DNA of 40,316 bases from JBBQWZ01 sp038210135 (GCA_038210135.1 JBBQWZ010000053.1:1-40316); one strand, 5' to 3'; positions 1 through 8,221 are shown, numbered from the stretch's first letter. The notes: a model not told the origin generated them from the letters alone. Numbers and translations: made by a program.

Positions 1-411
1 TGCTCAAACAACTCCACTTTGCCTCTCCAGTCCAACGAGGTTCCTCCACTTCGGGCTTCGCCCGAATCAGAGTACCCGTTCGTCTATGAGGTGGGCCAAA
101 ACAAAATGCCGAACTGGGCCAAATCAGATTACCGAAATCACTGCCATCTGTTCCGCCACACCATGGCGACGTTGATGCTCGAAAACGGAGCCGACATCCG
201 CGTCATTCAGGAAATGCTCGGCCACGCGAATCTCTCGACCACGGAAATCTACACCCGAGTGTCGATCAACCTACTGAGGCAGGTTTACTCCGCCACGCAT
301 CCAGCCGCGCACCTTCACCGGCCAGACGCATCGGCGAGCACACCGAACACCACCGCCGAGGCTGAACTGTTCGCTTCTTTAGCCGCCGAAGCCGCTGAAG
401 AAATCGACTGA
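1..411 (+). CDS. Tyrosine recombinase (XerC/XerD-like integrase), C-terminal part, cut by window edge
   Basis: The reading frame is open to the left edge, so only the C-terminal end is visible; a TTG at 19 is probably not the true start. The sequence shows the end of a phage-integrase catalytic domain: HLFRHT (the HxxR motif), then LGHANLSTTEIYTRVS, which contains the second catalytic His and the nucleophilic Tyr. The tail after the Tyr (THPAA, then an acidic Ala/Glu-rich end) is usual for the integron/XerC-like branch of this family. Such enzymes cut and rejoin DNA through a phosphotyrosine link. The stretch just before HxxR does not match the family well and looks shortened, so an internal deletion or decay upstream is possible. 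It sits next to an orphan Rhs tip, which fits an accessory region. Confidence 0.8.
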   Translation, partial: CSNNSTLPLQSNEVPPLRASPESEYPFVYEVGQNKMPNWAKSDYRNHCHLFRHTMATLMLENGADIRVIQEMLGHANLSTTEIYTRVSINLLRQVYSATHPAAHLHRPDASASTPNTTAEAELFASLAAEAAEEID

Positions 412-455
412 TCGCGCTGCTAGAGAACCAAGCCAACGGCCCACTCCGGGCCACG

Positions 456-461
456 TACAAT
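456..461 (+). promoter_or_regulatory. -10-like TACAAT, 7 nt before the Rhs-tip start
   Basis: TACAAT lies seven bases before ATG 469 and no Shine-Dalgarno sequence is present. This spacing would give a nearly leaderless transcript. No clear -35 box is seen. It supports ATG 469 as a real start, but only weakly by itself. Confidence 0.35.
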
Positions 462-468
462 AACAGCA

Positions 469-1611
469 ATGCAGCTCCGCAAGGAAAGCACCGCCGAGCG
501 CGCTCCCTTCGCTGCCCCTCCGCAACGTAATCCAAAACTCGCGTCTGGGCCTCCGGCCCCAACCGGCACACCCGCACCCGGCCTCCTAGCCGCTCAAGTC
601 CTGAAATCGCTATCGGCTACAGCCCATGCTTACGCCGAAACCGCGTCAGCAAGACTAGTTGGCAAATACTATCCGTATGGCCAAGAAGAAGGATCAGGGA
701 ATCCAGCAAACGGGCAAGAGAAGTTCGCGACGTATACTCGGGATGCGGAGACGGGGCTCGATTACGCGGACCAGAGGTACTACGCAGGGGGAACGGGGAA
801 CTTCACGACACCTGATCCCACTCTGGATAACGTAGATTATTCTGATCCCCTTACCTGGAACGCTTACGCTTACACGAACGGGGATCCAATAAACTTCAAC
901 GATCCGGATGGCTTAACTGCGTGCGGTGACTTTATCAATGTGGCCAACGGACGCTCAATTCGCAGCATGATAACGACTTACGACGATCTTGGGTACCTAG
1001 CGCAGACGATTTGGCATGAAGCAGGACCAGTGTACGTGCCAGGCGATTTAGCGAATATCAACAATTTCATTACCGAGCAAGCCTGGATCGCTACAGCACT
1101 TGAGAACCGTTACGATATCGCTCACGGGCGGCTGACTGCCTACACCGGATCGGGTGGGACTGTGAATCCCGCAGTGTTTGGAGGCTCCAGTGCTTCACTG
1201 TCCAGCGTCGTTTTGCAAGCTGCTGGGAACAACCAAAGCTGGGGAATTTACACCAACGGCCAGGCGGATTTTATGGACGACCTCAAAACTGCACTTGGTC
1301 ACGATGCCTCTGTGGGTCCACAAGTGAGCCTACCCGGTGGCGGCTCCGTAAGCTCTGAATGTTTTTCGATTCTTTCGGCGGTGACGGAGGCTCTCACTGC
1401 GCAGAGTGGGGCGCGGTACGAACCGAACGGCGTGATATTGACGTATTGGAACAAGGCCAGTAATGATTCGCCCGATCCCACCAACACTCAGACGGTGGCG
1501 AAGATTCGAGCGCTGGGAAATACCTACTACGGTTATTACGCGACCAGTCAGCCGCGCATAAGACGTCCTCCCGCGAAGCTCCCCGGGAAAAGGCGCCCAC
1601 GTATCCAATGA
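469..1611 (+). CDS. Orphan Rhs tip with SleB/lysozyme-like C-terminal toxin candidate
   Basis: Residues about 66-150 are the conserved end of the Rhs/YD-repeat core: YYPYGQE, FATYTRDAETGLDYADQRYY, then TTPDP, WNAYAYTNGDP and DPDGL. The remaining ~230 residues form a variable tail. Full-length Rhs proteins exceed 1000 residues, so this is only the tip; residues 1-65 are Pro/Ala-rich and not Rhs-like, and no signal peptide is seen. The tail has TIWHEAG (Glu184), a helical stretch and ALENRYD (Asn213-Arg214), which resembles the EA...NR pattern of SleB-type cell-wall hydrolases. The inferred role is a peptidoglycan-cleaving effector, either delivered after recombination onto a complete Rhs gene or a silent cassette. 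The gene for a secreted protein follows after 16 bases. The Rhs assignment is firm; the enzymatic activity is inference. Confidence 0.75.
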   Translation: MQLRKESTAERAPFAAPPQRNPKLASGPPAPTGTPAPGLLAAQVLKSLSATAHAYAETASARLVGKYYPYGQEEGSGNPANGQEKFATYTRDAETGLDYADQRYYAGGTGNFTTPDPTLDNVDYSDPLTWNAYAYTNGDPINFNDPDGLTACGDFINVANGRSIRSMITTYDDLGYLAQTIWHEAGPVYVPGDLANINNFITEQAWIATALENRYDIAHGRLTAYTGSGGTVNPAVFGGSSASLSSVVLQAAGNNQSWGIYTNGQADFMDDLKTALGHDASVGPQVSLPGGGSVSSECFSILSAVTEALTAQSGARYEPNGVILTYWNKASNDSPDPTNTQTVAKIRALGNTYYGYYATSQPRIRRPPAKLPGKRRPRIQ

Positions 1612-1627
1612 GAAGCTGGAGAGCACG

Positions 1628-2473
1628 GTGGTTCCGATGAAGTATGCCTTGTGTTTGTTGATCGCGTTGCCCTGGAATGCGGCTGCATTCCAGGATCAAT
1701 GCGGGCGAAGTGGAGACGAGACCTTTGGTGAACTGATCGAAAGGTGGTCATGGGAGACCTTCTGGAAAGGACACACCGGCGGCTTTCACTATCAGCCAAA
1801 ATCTAAGGCTAGCGCCGAAGTGTTCTGGAACGCTGAGTTGGTCGGGATGTGTTCGTTAGAACTTAGCGCGTGCGTTGCGTACGAACGCGAACGGTCTACG
1901 ATTGGGCAACTCGCGTTGGCGGTCGATAAAGTGTCGGGAACCAGGCTAGGTCAGGCGACGGAGGCTTTTCTTCTCGAGCTTGGCAAACCTCGGGTTGTCG
2001 GAGTAGCTGGCAAGAGTGCTAAGGAGCCGCGAAAGTATGAGGGGGGCGGCAAGGTCCTAGCGATTCCCAATCCCGACAGGGAAGTTATCGTTCCACGCAA
2101 TGTTAGGCCACTTCAGCGGTGTATCGTTTCGCAAAGGACTTTTCCTCCTCTTGATTCCCCGAAAGCCATTCGAGGAGAGATCAAGCCAGTTACCTTAGAG
2201 CGATTTGAGGTTTGGTTAAGGGCACGCCTTCATCCTGGCCCTCCTGGGTCCAAGAACGAATATGTGATTCCATACTACTCTCCGAGTGATCCGATGGTTT
2301 ATGTGTTGGTCCGGGTCAATGGGGTTACCGAATCGGTGATTTTCGCGATTTCCGAGCCGAGTGGTGAGAATTGGACCATAGGCGGTCACTTCGACGTCAA
2401 AGAGTCTCCAGCTGAGACGAGCAGATTGAGCTCACGAATCTTAGCCGCAAGAATGACAACAGTCGGACGCTAG
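1628..2473 (+). CDS. Secreted protein of unknown function, candidate Rhs immunity protein
   Basis: GTG 1628 has GGAG at 1618-1621 at good spacing; ATG 1637 is an alternative start. Either start gives a signal peptide (MKYALCLLIALPWNAAA, cleavage probably just after), so the product should be exported. The mature part is about 260 residues with a few Cys residues (QCGRSG, GMCSLELSAC, QRCIVS) and no domain I recognise. It begins 16-25 bases after the Rhs-tip stop on the same strand, the usual place for an immunity gene. A periplasmic immunity protein is what a cell-wall-hydrolysing toxin would require. Function is inferred from position and export only. Confidence 0.6.
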   Translation: MVPMKYALCLLIALPWNAAAFQDQCGRSGDETFGELIERWSWETFWKGHTGGFHYQPKSKASAEVFWNAELVGMCSLELSACVAYERERSTIGQLALAVDKVSGTRLGQATEAFLLELGKPRVVGVAGKSAKEPRKYEGGGKVLAIPNPDREVIVPRNVRPLQRCIVSQRTFPPLDSPKAIRGEIKPVTLERFEVWLRARLHPGPPGSKNEYVIPYYSPSDPMVYVLVRVNGVTESVIFAISEPSGENWTIGGHFDVKESPAETSRLSSRILAARMTTVGR

Positions 2474-2889
2474 AGTTTCTTTTGCGCTCGCCTGTTCCGC
2501 TTAACCGGGGCGGCGCAGGCGCGGCGGAGTTTTTGGGCTTGGTAGGATTTTTCGTAGGGCGGGAGATCGTCGAAGCCATGGATGACGGCGCGGTAGGTAT
2601 CGGGCCAGGTGGCGTTTTCTGAGCGCATGCGGACGGCGGTGAGAACCGGGCGGGTGGGCTTCCTACCGGGAGGACGGCGCGGGACGAGAGCGGCTTTGGG
2701 AACGAAACCGGGGGGCGGAAACCGCGTCCAAGCTTCATTGGCACAATCCCTAGGCAAAGGAAAGAGAAACCAGAAGGACAGCAAAATCGACGGAGTCACT
2801 TTCGCCTCGACCCGGGACGGAGCGACCCTGGCATGTTCGCAGTTTTTCACGCCAGCATGCCATTTTCTATGGCCTTTTTGAAACTCCAT
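2470..2889 (-). CDS. Uncertain hypothetical protein
   Basis: An open frame of 139 codons runs opposite to its neighbours and its stop overlaps the end of the preceding gene. The C-terminal half is basic and looks more protein-like (SENATWPDTYRAVIHGFDDL, then PPYEKSYQAQKLRRA) than the N-terminal half. I recognise no family. No convincing ribosome binding site precedes ATG 2889, and the gene could start further downstream. It may be a fragment left by a mobile element. The stretch from 2890 to 3360 holds no gene I can support. Confidence 0.3.
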   Translation of the reverse strand: MEFQKGHRKWHAGVKNCEHARVAPSRVEAKVTPSILLSFWFLFPLPRDCANEAWTRFPPPGFVPKAALVPRRPPGRKPTRPVLTAVRMRSENATWPDTYRAVIHGFDDLPPYEKSYQAQKLRRACAAPVKRNRRAQKKL

Positions 2890-3034
2890 CGCCTCCAGCA
2901 GCGTTGTCAGATTTCAACGAGGTTCGCAACGAACGACTCTTCCCCGAAAGGACAGCCGGCGTACGTGTTTTGGAGCGATGAGCAGGGACGTGCGGAAGTA
3001 TGTACGGAAGCCACAACGCGACGAGGAAAGCAGT

Positions 3035-3118
3035 ACGGTGTCAACGGGTGATTGACGCGATTGTTTTCATGGTGGGCGACACGGTGTCGATGGGAGATTG
3101 ACACGTCGTTTTCCAGAT
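3035..3118. repeat. Two 38-bp imperfect direct repeats with internal dyads (IS-end-like)
   Basis: Copies begin at 3035 and 3081, a period of 46. Both start ACGGTGTC and share GATTGAC and CG.TTTTC. Each contains a dyad: GTGTC...GACGC in the first copy and GTGTC...GACAC in the second. Tandem TGTC/GACA sites are typical of the multi-site ends of IS21-like transposons, but no transposase gene is seen here. It is probably a remnant end. Confidence 0.5.
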
Positions 3119-3360
3119 GAATAAATAAGGTACAGCTCACGGAAGCGAGGACGCACATCCCTCGCCCCGAAGCTTCGGCTTACCCGACGAATTGGTGTTT
3201 CCCATCATGCAACCGACCCGTTCACGCGGCCACCAAAAATAATCCGCCTCACGCCATCAACCACATCCAGCCGATCCGCAACCCACCCCACACCCGCCAC
3301 CAGAACCCGTCATGTACCCTCAGGCCGGATGCAATTCCCATCCAGAAAGAGGACCTTCAA

Positions 3361-4044
3361 ATGACCCCCACAGCGACCCGCACCGAAATCAACAAAGCCA
3401 ACGCCCAGCACTCCACCGGACCCCGCTCCACGGAAAATACCCGCTTCAACGCCCGCCGCCACAACCTGACCGGCCACACGCTCATCATGACCAGCCACGA
3501 ACTCGCGGCCTACACCAAGTCCAGTCGAGCCCTCAAATACGACCTCGACCCGCAAGGCGAATCCGAAGAACGCCTGGTCCAATCCATCGCCGACGCCCAA
3601 TGGCAACTCGACCGAGCGAGAGCCATCGAGCAGAATCTCTTCTTCGAACTCACCACCCAAAACCTGCCAGCCGAAGAACCCGCCCCCGGAGAAGCCGGAC
3701 TCGATTGGGCCCAAGCCCAAGCCAAAGCCTTCCTCGAAAACGCCAAGCAATTCGACCTCCTAGCCCGCTACGCCACCCGCTTCCAACACCAAATCCTCCA
3801 ACTCCACGCGACCCTGTCCAAAGCGCAACAAGACCGCCGAGCTCTTGAAAACGAGCGCGCCGAAAACCAACTCCGCATCGGCTCGGACTCGCTCCACGAA
3901 TACGTAAACGGCAATCGCCACAACAAAAAACACCGCACTGGCTTCGTTTCGCACAACCAGCACAACACCGACAGAGGAGGCCCAGTAACCCCGGAAGAAC
4001 TCCGCGCCGCCATGCCCAACCAAGCGAAAAACAGCGCCGCCTAA
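3361..4044 (+). CDS. Hypothetical protein of the 'STGP...N..RHNLTG' family
   Basis: This 227-residue soluble protein starts MTPTATRTEINKANAQHSTGP and continues NARRHNLTGHT. That N-terminal motif (STGP, then N...H.L) is shared by many uncharacterised proteins in Acidobacteriota and Planctomycetes, usually near mobile DNA. The middle part is helical and charged, rich in Gln/Glu/Arg, and may form a coiled coil; residues after about 175 are polar and low in complexity. The strong C bias at third codon positions supports it as a real gene. AGAGGACC lies just upstream as a ribosome binding site. There is no catalytic motif, membrane segment or signal peptide. Function unknown. Confidence 0.7.
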   Translation: MTPTATRTEINKANAQHSTGPRSTENTRFNARRHNLTGHTLIMTSHELAAYTKSSRALKYDLDPQGESEERLVQSIADAQWQLDRARAIEQNLFFELTTQNLPAEEPAPGEAGLDWAQAQAKAFLENAKQFDLLARYATRFQHQILQLHATLSKAQQDRRALENERAENQLRIGSDSLHEYVNGNRHNKKHRTGFVSHNQHNTDRGGPVTPEELRAAMPNQAKNSAA

Positions 4045-4090
4045 AACAAATCCGACTCGCGATCCAAAAAAATCCGAACTCCCCCGCAAA

Positions 4091-4184
4091 AAATCCGAGC
4101 CGCGCCCAAAGTGCTCCGAAGGAGCACGTCGGAAGCGGACTAGAGCTAGCGACCAAATCCGAGCCGCGCCGAAAATACTCCGAA
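4091..4184. repeat. Two 30-bp direct repeats downstream of the STGP gene
   Basis: Copies at 4091-4120 and 4155-4184 match at 27 of 30 bases and begin AAATCCGAGCCGCGCC. A small hairpin, GCTCC-gaa-GGAGC, lies at 4113-4125 across the end of the first copy. Shorter AAATCCGA fragments also occur from about 4050. These look like decayed tandem units. Confidence 0.6.
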
Positions 4185-4219
4185 CGAGAGTCCCAGGGCG
4201 GTCTCGCACCGCGCCTTGC

Positions 4220-4225
4220 TAAACT
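4220..4225 (+). promoter_or_regulatory. -10-like TAAACT, 8 nt before the VOC start
   Basis: TAAACT lies eight bases upstream of ATG 4234, with no Shine-Dalgarno sequence. The same hexamer occurs at similar spacing before acnA (31343-31348). No -35 consensus is visible. Confidence 0.4.
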
Positions 4226-4233
4226 GTGAGCTT

Positions 4234-4608
4234 ATGTTCACTGGGTTAGAACACACGGCGATCGCTTCGCCCAATCCGAAGAATCTTGCCAACTGGTATG
4301 TCGAGAAGCTTGGCTTCCTCATCAACTTCGAGTACGACGGCAACTACTTCGTCAAGGCTCCCAATGGCGCGATGCTCGAGATCATTCCCTCCGAGGGGGA
4401 TCGCGGGTCTAATAAGATGAAGGACGTCGGCATCCGCCATCTCGCCGTGATGGTCGAAGATTTCGATTCCGGCTATGCCGCGCTTCAGGGCAAGAATGTG
4501 CAATTCCTCGGCGAGCCGTACGTGAACCAGGGAAACCGCTTGGTGTTCTTTAGCGATGCCGACGGCAACATTTTGCATCTGATCAAGCGGGACAAGCCGC
4601 TACCGTAA
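4234..4608 (+). CDS. VOC (glyoxalase/bleomycin-resistance) family protein
   Basis: A 124-residue single-module protein of the vicinal-oxygen-chelate fold. Visible pieces are GLEHTAIASPNPKNLANWYV at the N-terminus, the MLEII strand, IRHLAVMVEDFD opening the second beta-alpha-beta-beta-beta unit, and FFSDADGNILHLIKR at the end. Metal-ligand candidates are His in EHTAI, Glu in MLEII and His in RHLAV; the fourth position, normally Glu in a DPDGN..EL motif, is His here (NILHLI). ATG 4234 is preferred over an upstream TTG at 4216, which would add six unconvincing residues. Many such proteins act on small dicarbonyl or aromatic substrates, but the substrate cannot be read from the sequence. Confidence 0.85.
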   Translation: MFTGLEHTAIASPNPKNLANWYVEKLGFLINFEYDGNYFVKAPNGAMLEIIPSEGDRGSNKMKDVGIRHLAVMVEDFDSGYAALQGKNVQFLGEPYVNQGNRLVFFSDADGNILHLIKRDKPLP

Positions 4609-4691
4609 ACGTCAATGGAAGTACCGCTGCCTGGATCTGGCCGGAGGCGGAGTTTGATCGACGCCGACGGCCTGGATAGAGACTCCAACTT

Positions 4692-5897
4692 TTGCTGAAA
4701 CGAACTTTCCGAGCATTCCAGCACCACGACTTCCGCGTGATGTGGATTGGTGCCTGCACCTCGAGCATCGGTTCGGCCATGCAGCAACTCGCGCAAAGTT
4801 GGCTCGTCTACACCCTGTCCGGATCTTCGTTTTATCTCGGCCTGGACGTATTTCTCGGCCAGGTTCCTATCTTTCTTTTATCGCTCGTAGGCGGCGTCTA
4901 CGCGGACCGGCGTGATCGCCGCACGATGCTCCTCCTGTCGCAATACGTGCAGATGAGCTGCGCATTCCTATTGGCGCTGCTCTTCTTCATGGATGTGGTC
5001 CACGTCTGGATGATCCTCTGCCTGTCGTTCGTGGTCGGCATGGCGCAAGCATTCGGCGGACCCGCCTATCAGGCGTTGATTCCAACTCTGGTCGGGCCTG
5101 AAGACCTGCCCAACGCCATCGCCATGAACTCGATTCAGTTCAACTTGGCGCGCATCATCGGACCGGTGCTCGGCGGCTTGGCCCTCAAGGAATTGGGCGC
5201 TGTGTGGTGCTTCGGCCTGAACGGACTGTCGTTCCTCGCCGTCATTCTGTCGCTGTATACAATCCAGGTGAAGTTCATTCCAGCGAGAACTACCGAGAGC
5301 GTCCTCACCAGCATGAAGCAGGGGATCTCGTTCATTCGCGGCAAACCCGGAATGGACGCGCTGATCGTTCTCGCGTTCGTGATGACGGTTCTGGGACTGC
5401 CCGTGCTGACCTTCCTGCCGGTGTTTGCGAAGGAAGTGCTGAAAGGCAACGAATCGACATTTACGATTTTGCTGAGCCTTTCCGGTGCCGGGTCGATCAC
5501 CGGCGCGCTCGTCGTTGCCGCTCTCCAAGGGACCAAGGAACAAGGGCGGCGCGCACTCATGCTGCTCATCGTCCTGGGCTTCCTCATTGCCGGATTCGCC
5601 TCCTCGAAGTCGCTGCCGCTCAGCGCCGTGCTATTGTTCTTCGCCGGCGGAGTCATGATGCCGGTCTTCGCGCTAGTCAGTTCACTCGTGCAAGCCATCA
5701 CCGCCGACAGCATGCGCGGCCGCGTGATGAGCGTCTACAACGTCGCGTTCCGCGGTGGAATGCCGATCGGCAGCCTGATCCTCGGCGCGTTGATTCCGAT
5801 TTTTGGCGCGCCCTACGTGCTCGCCACCACCGGAGTTCTGCTGGCAATCTGCGGGATGTACTTCCTCTTCGTCCATCGCAAAGTCGCGGAGCTCTAA
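4692..5897 (+). CDS. MFS transporter, EntS/MFS_3-like exporter
   Basis: A 401-residue integral membrane protein with about 12 hydrophobic helices. It begins FRAFQHHDFRVMWIGACTSS, a hallmark of the MFS_3 group that includes enterobactin exporter EntS and macrolide-type exporters. The cytoplasmic loop between helices 2 and 3 reads YADRRDRRTMLL, a form of the MFS motif A. IGPVLGGLAL in the fifth helix resembles the antiporter motif C. The only in-frame start candidate is TTG 4692, with a weak upstream purine run, so the N-terminus is somewhat uncertain. It follows the VOC gene by 83 bases on the same strand and may be cotranscribed with it. Proton-coupled export of a small molecule is likely; the substrate is unknown. 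Confidence 0.88.
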   Translation: MLKRTFRAFQHHDFRVMWIGACTSSIGSAMQQLAQSWLVYTLSGSSFYLGLDVFLGQVPIFLLSLVGGVYADRRDRRTMLLLSQYVQMSCAFLLALLFFMDVVHVWMILCLSFVVGMAQAFGGPAYQALIPTLVGPEDLPNAIAMNSIQFNLARIIGPVLGGLALKELGAVWCFGLNGLSFLAVILSLYTIQVKFIPARTTESVLTSMKQGISFIRGKPGMDALIVLAFVMTVLGLPVLTFLPVFAKEVLKGNESTFTILLSLSGAGSITGALVVAALQGTKEQGRRALMLLIVLGFLIAGFASSKSLPLSAVLLFFAGGVMMPVFALVSSLVQAITADSMRGRVMSVYNVAFRGGMPIGSLILGALIPIFGAPYVLATTGVLLAICGMYFLFVHRKVAEL

Positions 5898-6046
5898 CCT
5901 CCGGTGTACGGCTCGACGAATGACCTCCTGGCTTGAATCGCGACCTACGCGCGCTGCAGAACCGCCGCAGGAATGACGGTTTTTCCCGGTCCGGCTGTTT
6001 GCTCAAGACGAAATTCGAGATGCGAAATTAGCGAATCTGAAATTGA

Positions 6047-6074
6047 AAAGGGCCGCTCCGGAGAGCAGCCCTTT
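6047..6074 (-). terminator. Intrinsic terminator of the radical SAM gene
   Basis: AAAGGGC and GCCCTTT pair, followed by a single mismatch and an inner GCTC/GAGC stem with loop CGGA. On the minus strand the hairpin is followed by a T run. It lies 24 bases past the stop at 6098. The A-rich flank may also let it act on plus-strand transcripts from the MFS gene. Confidence 0.85.
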
Positions 6075-6097
6075 GTCGATAAAACTAGAAAAGAAAG

Positions 6098-8221
6098 TTA
6101 GTCGCCGAAGCTGCCGACTTCTTCTTTCTTCTCGACCTTCTTGGCAACCGGAGCCGCCGGCGTGATAGAGCCGATGGACACGATGTTGGCCGGGGCGGGC
6201 GTTTCCTTGAGGACCACTTCGCGATACAGTTTCGCCATCCGCTCGTTCTCGGCGTTGGTCTTCATCTTTTCATCACGCGCCCGGACCTTCTCTTCGCGAG
6301 CGGTCTTGGCGACACCCAGCTTGTCGAGATCCTGCTGCTTGGCGTGGTTCACGTCGGCTTCGATCAGAACCAGCGAGTGGGTCTTATCGGCCATCGTCAG
6401 GCTCTTGCCGCCGGCGATGATCTCATGACGGCCGTGCTCTTCATACCACTTGGTAAGCGTGGCGGTCATGTGCATCTTTTCAATAATGTTGCGCCAGCCG
6501 ACGCCGGTGTTATACGCGCAGAAGCTGATTTCGCCTTCCTGCGTGGCGTACGGAATGATGCACTGTTCGGTGCGGCGGAAGTCGTAGTTGAACAGATCCT
6601 GGAACCACATTCCCGCGATGAACAGGAAGTTCCAGCGATCGCCGCGGCGCTGTTCGATGTCGGCCAGCGTGCGGTCGCCCGTCACTTTGCCGTAGCCGCC
6701 GGTCTGCGACTTCTTCGACATGCCGAAGCACTTGTCGAACTTCGCTACCAGATCCGTGATCTTGAAATGCGTGGGCGCGTTGAAGGGATTATAGTTGCGA
6801 AGCAGCGCCAGGCTCACGCCAATCACGTTGAGTGTCCGGCTGCGGCGGGCGGCATCATTGATGCGCGCGATGTCTTTCGCCAGGCGATCGGCCTTCAGGA
6901 ACGCGGTCACCGGAACGGCTTCCTTGGTTTCCTTGTCGCACATCACGGCCATGCCGATTCCGCAATTCGGGTGGCAGCCGCAGGACAGCTGGCCCCAATC
7001 CGCTTCCGGTCCGTGGACCAGATCGGCGAAGTCGGAGAACGTGCTCATGAACGAAATCGGGAACCAGTCGCGCGTCGGAACGCCCAAGCCAACCTGATCC
7101 TTCACGTCGTGCGCGAGGTGCGAAAGCGTGTAGCGCTGGGCTTGTCTACGTTCATCCGTAACCGCCTCGTCGCGGCCCGTGAACGAAACCGGCTGGAAGC
7201 TCAAGAACGGAATTTTCTTCGGATTGTCGAGCGCGAAGCGGACCACCGCTCCCACCTGCTCGTTGTTGATGCCGTTGATGATGGTGATAACCGGGACGAT
7301 GTCCACGCCGTTCGACCACAGATTCTCGATCGCGCGCAGCTTCACGTCGAACAGGTTGCCCACCGCGCGGTGCGAGTTGGCTTCGTTGCCAATGCCGTCG
7401 AACTGCAGGTAGGCGTATCGCAGACCGGCTTCAGCGGCCTGTTTGCAAAATTCCGGGCTCTTTGCGAATTCGATTCCGTTGGTCGCTGCCTGCACGCTGT
7501 TGTACCCAACCTTGCGCGCGTAACGGACGGCGTCGAGGAAGTACGGCGAAAGCGTCGGCTCGCCACCGGAGAATTGCACCGACATCTGGCGGCGCGGCTT
7601 GATCGAAATGGCGTTGTCGAGCAGCGTCTTGATGTCTTCCCACGTCAGTTCATGCACGAAACCGACTTGGTTCGCGTCCATGAAGCACGGGTCGCACATC
7701 ATGTTGCAGCGGTTCGTCAGATCGACGGTCAGGACCGATCCGCGGCCGTGGGTGATGGTCGAAGTGCCGTGGTTGTGGAGCTTCTCGTCGGCGTGGGCGC
7801 GGATGTCGCGGCCCGGAAAGACGTCTTCGAGATGCTTGAAGAACTCCGGATCGATCGACATGGTGTCTTCAAAATGACCGTGAATTTCACAGTCCTTCAT
7901 CATGACAATTTTGCCGTCCTTCTCAACGATGGTGGCTTTGATTTCGCCGACCTTTTCGTTTAGCAGGATCTGGTGCGGCAGCTTGCCATCGACGATCTGT
8001 TGGCGGATTTCCGGAATGCACTTCGGGCAGAGCGAATCGGTTTCGCGCGGCCAGCCCAGCGTGGGCTTCATTTTCTCGTACGACTTGAGCAACGGCTTTT
8101 CCGACCACTTCGGCGTAAACGACGGATTCTGGCTGATCTGATTCAGGCTGTCGAATACGTGCCACGCGGCGTTCGCGGCAACCGTGACTACTTTCTCGAC
8201 GTACTTAATGGGTTTGTGCAT
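6098..8221 (-). CDS. Radical SAM enzyme resembling tetraether/membrane-spanning lipid synthase (Tes/Mss-like)
   Basis: The start is taken as ATG 8221 (MHKPIKYVEK), giving 707 residues; the open frame extends further upstream, but that part is not protein-like. The CX3CX2C cluster motif CNMMCDPC is at 172-179, the SAM-binding GGEP at 219-222. Extra Cys sets are CPKC (65-68) with CEIHG (111-115), CGCHPNC (414-420), C498, and C554/C568 in an ISFCAYN context. The order (N-terminal CPxC and CxxHG, radical SAM core, CxHPxC, then FCAYN) is what I recall for archaeal tetraether synthase and its bacterial homologues, which join two alkyl chains tail to tail and carry auxiliary Fe-S clusters and a rubredoxin-like iron. 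The C-terminal ~60 residues are a charged, Pro/Ala-rich tail. Radical SAM membership is certain; the lipid role is a strong inference. Confidence 0.75.
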   Translation of the reverse strand: MHKPIKYVEKVVTVAANAAWHVFDSLNQISQNPSFTPKWSEKPLLKSYEKMKPTLGWPRETDSLCPKCIPEIRQQIVDGKLPHQILLNEKVGEIKATIVEKDGKIVMMKDCEIHGHFEDTMSIDPEFFKHLEDVFPGRDIRAHADEKLHNHGTSTITHGRGSVLTVDLTNRCNMMCDPCFMDANQVGFVHELTWEDIKTLLDNAISIKPRRQMSVQFSGGEPTLSPYFLDAVRYARKVGYNSVQAATNGIEFAKSPEFCKQAAEAGLRYAYLQFDGIGNEANSHRAVGNLFDVKLRAIENLWSNGVDIVPVITIINGINNEQVGAVVRFALDNPKKIPFLSFQPVSFTGRDEAVTDERRQAQRYTLSHLAHDVKDQVGLGVPTRDWFPISFMSTFSDFADLVHGPEADWGQLSCGCHPNCGIGMAVMCDKETKEAVPVTAFLKADRLAKDIARINDAARRSRTLNVIGVSLALLRNYNPFNAPTHFKITDLVAKFDKCFGMSKKSQTGGYGKVTGDRTLADIEQRRGDRWNFLFIAGMWFQDLFNYDFRRTEQCIIPYATQEGEISFCAYNTGVGWRNIIEKMHMTATLTKWYEEHGRHEIIAGGKSLTMADKTHSLVLIEADVNHAKQQDLDKLGVAKTAREEKVRARDEKMKTNAENERMAKLYREVVLKETPAPANIVSIGSITPAAPVAKKVEKKEEVGSFGD

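Noticed and set aside
6344..7963. Open frame of about 539 codons opposite the radical SAM gene
   Set aside because: Antisense shadow of a clear coding sequence; composition is Arg/His-rich and not protein-like.
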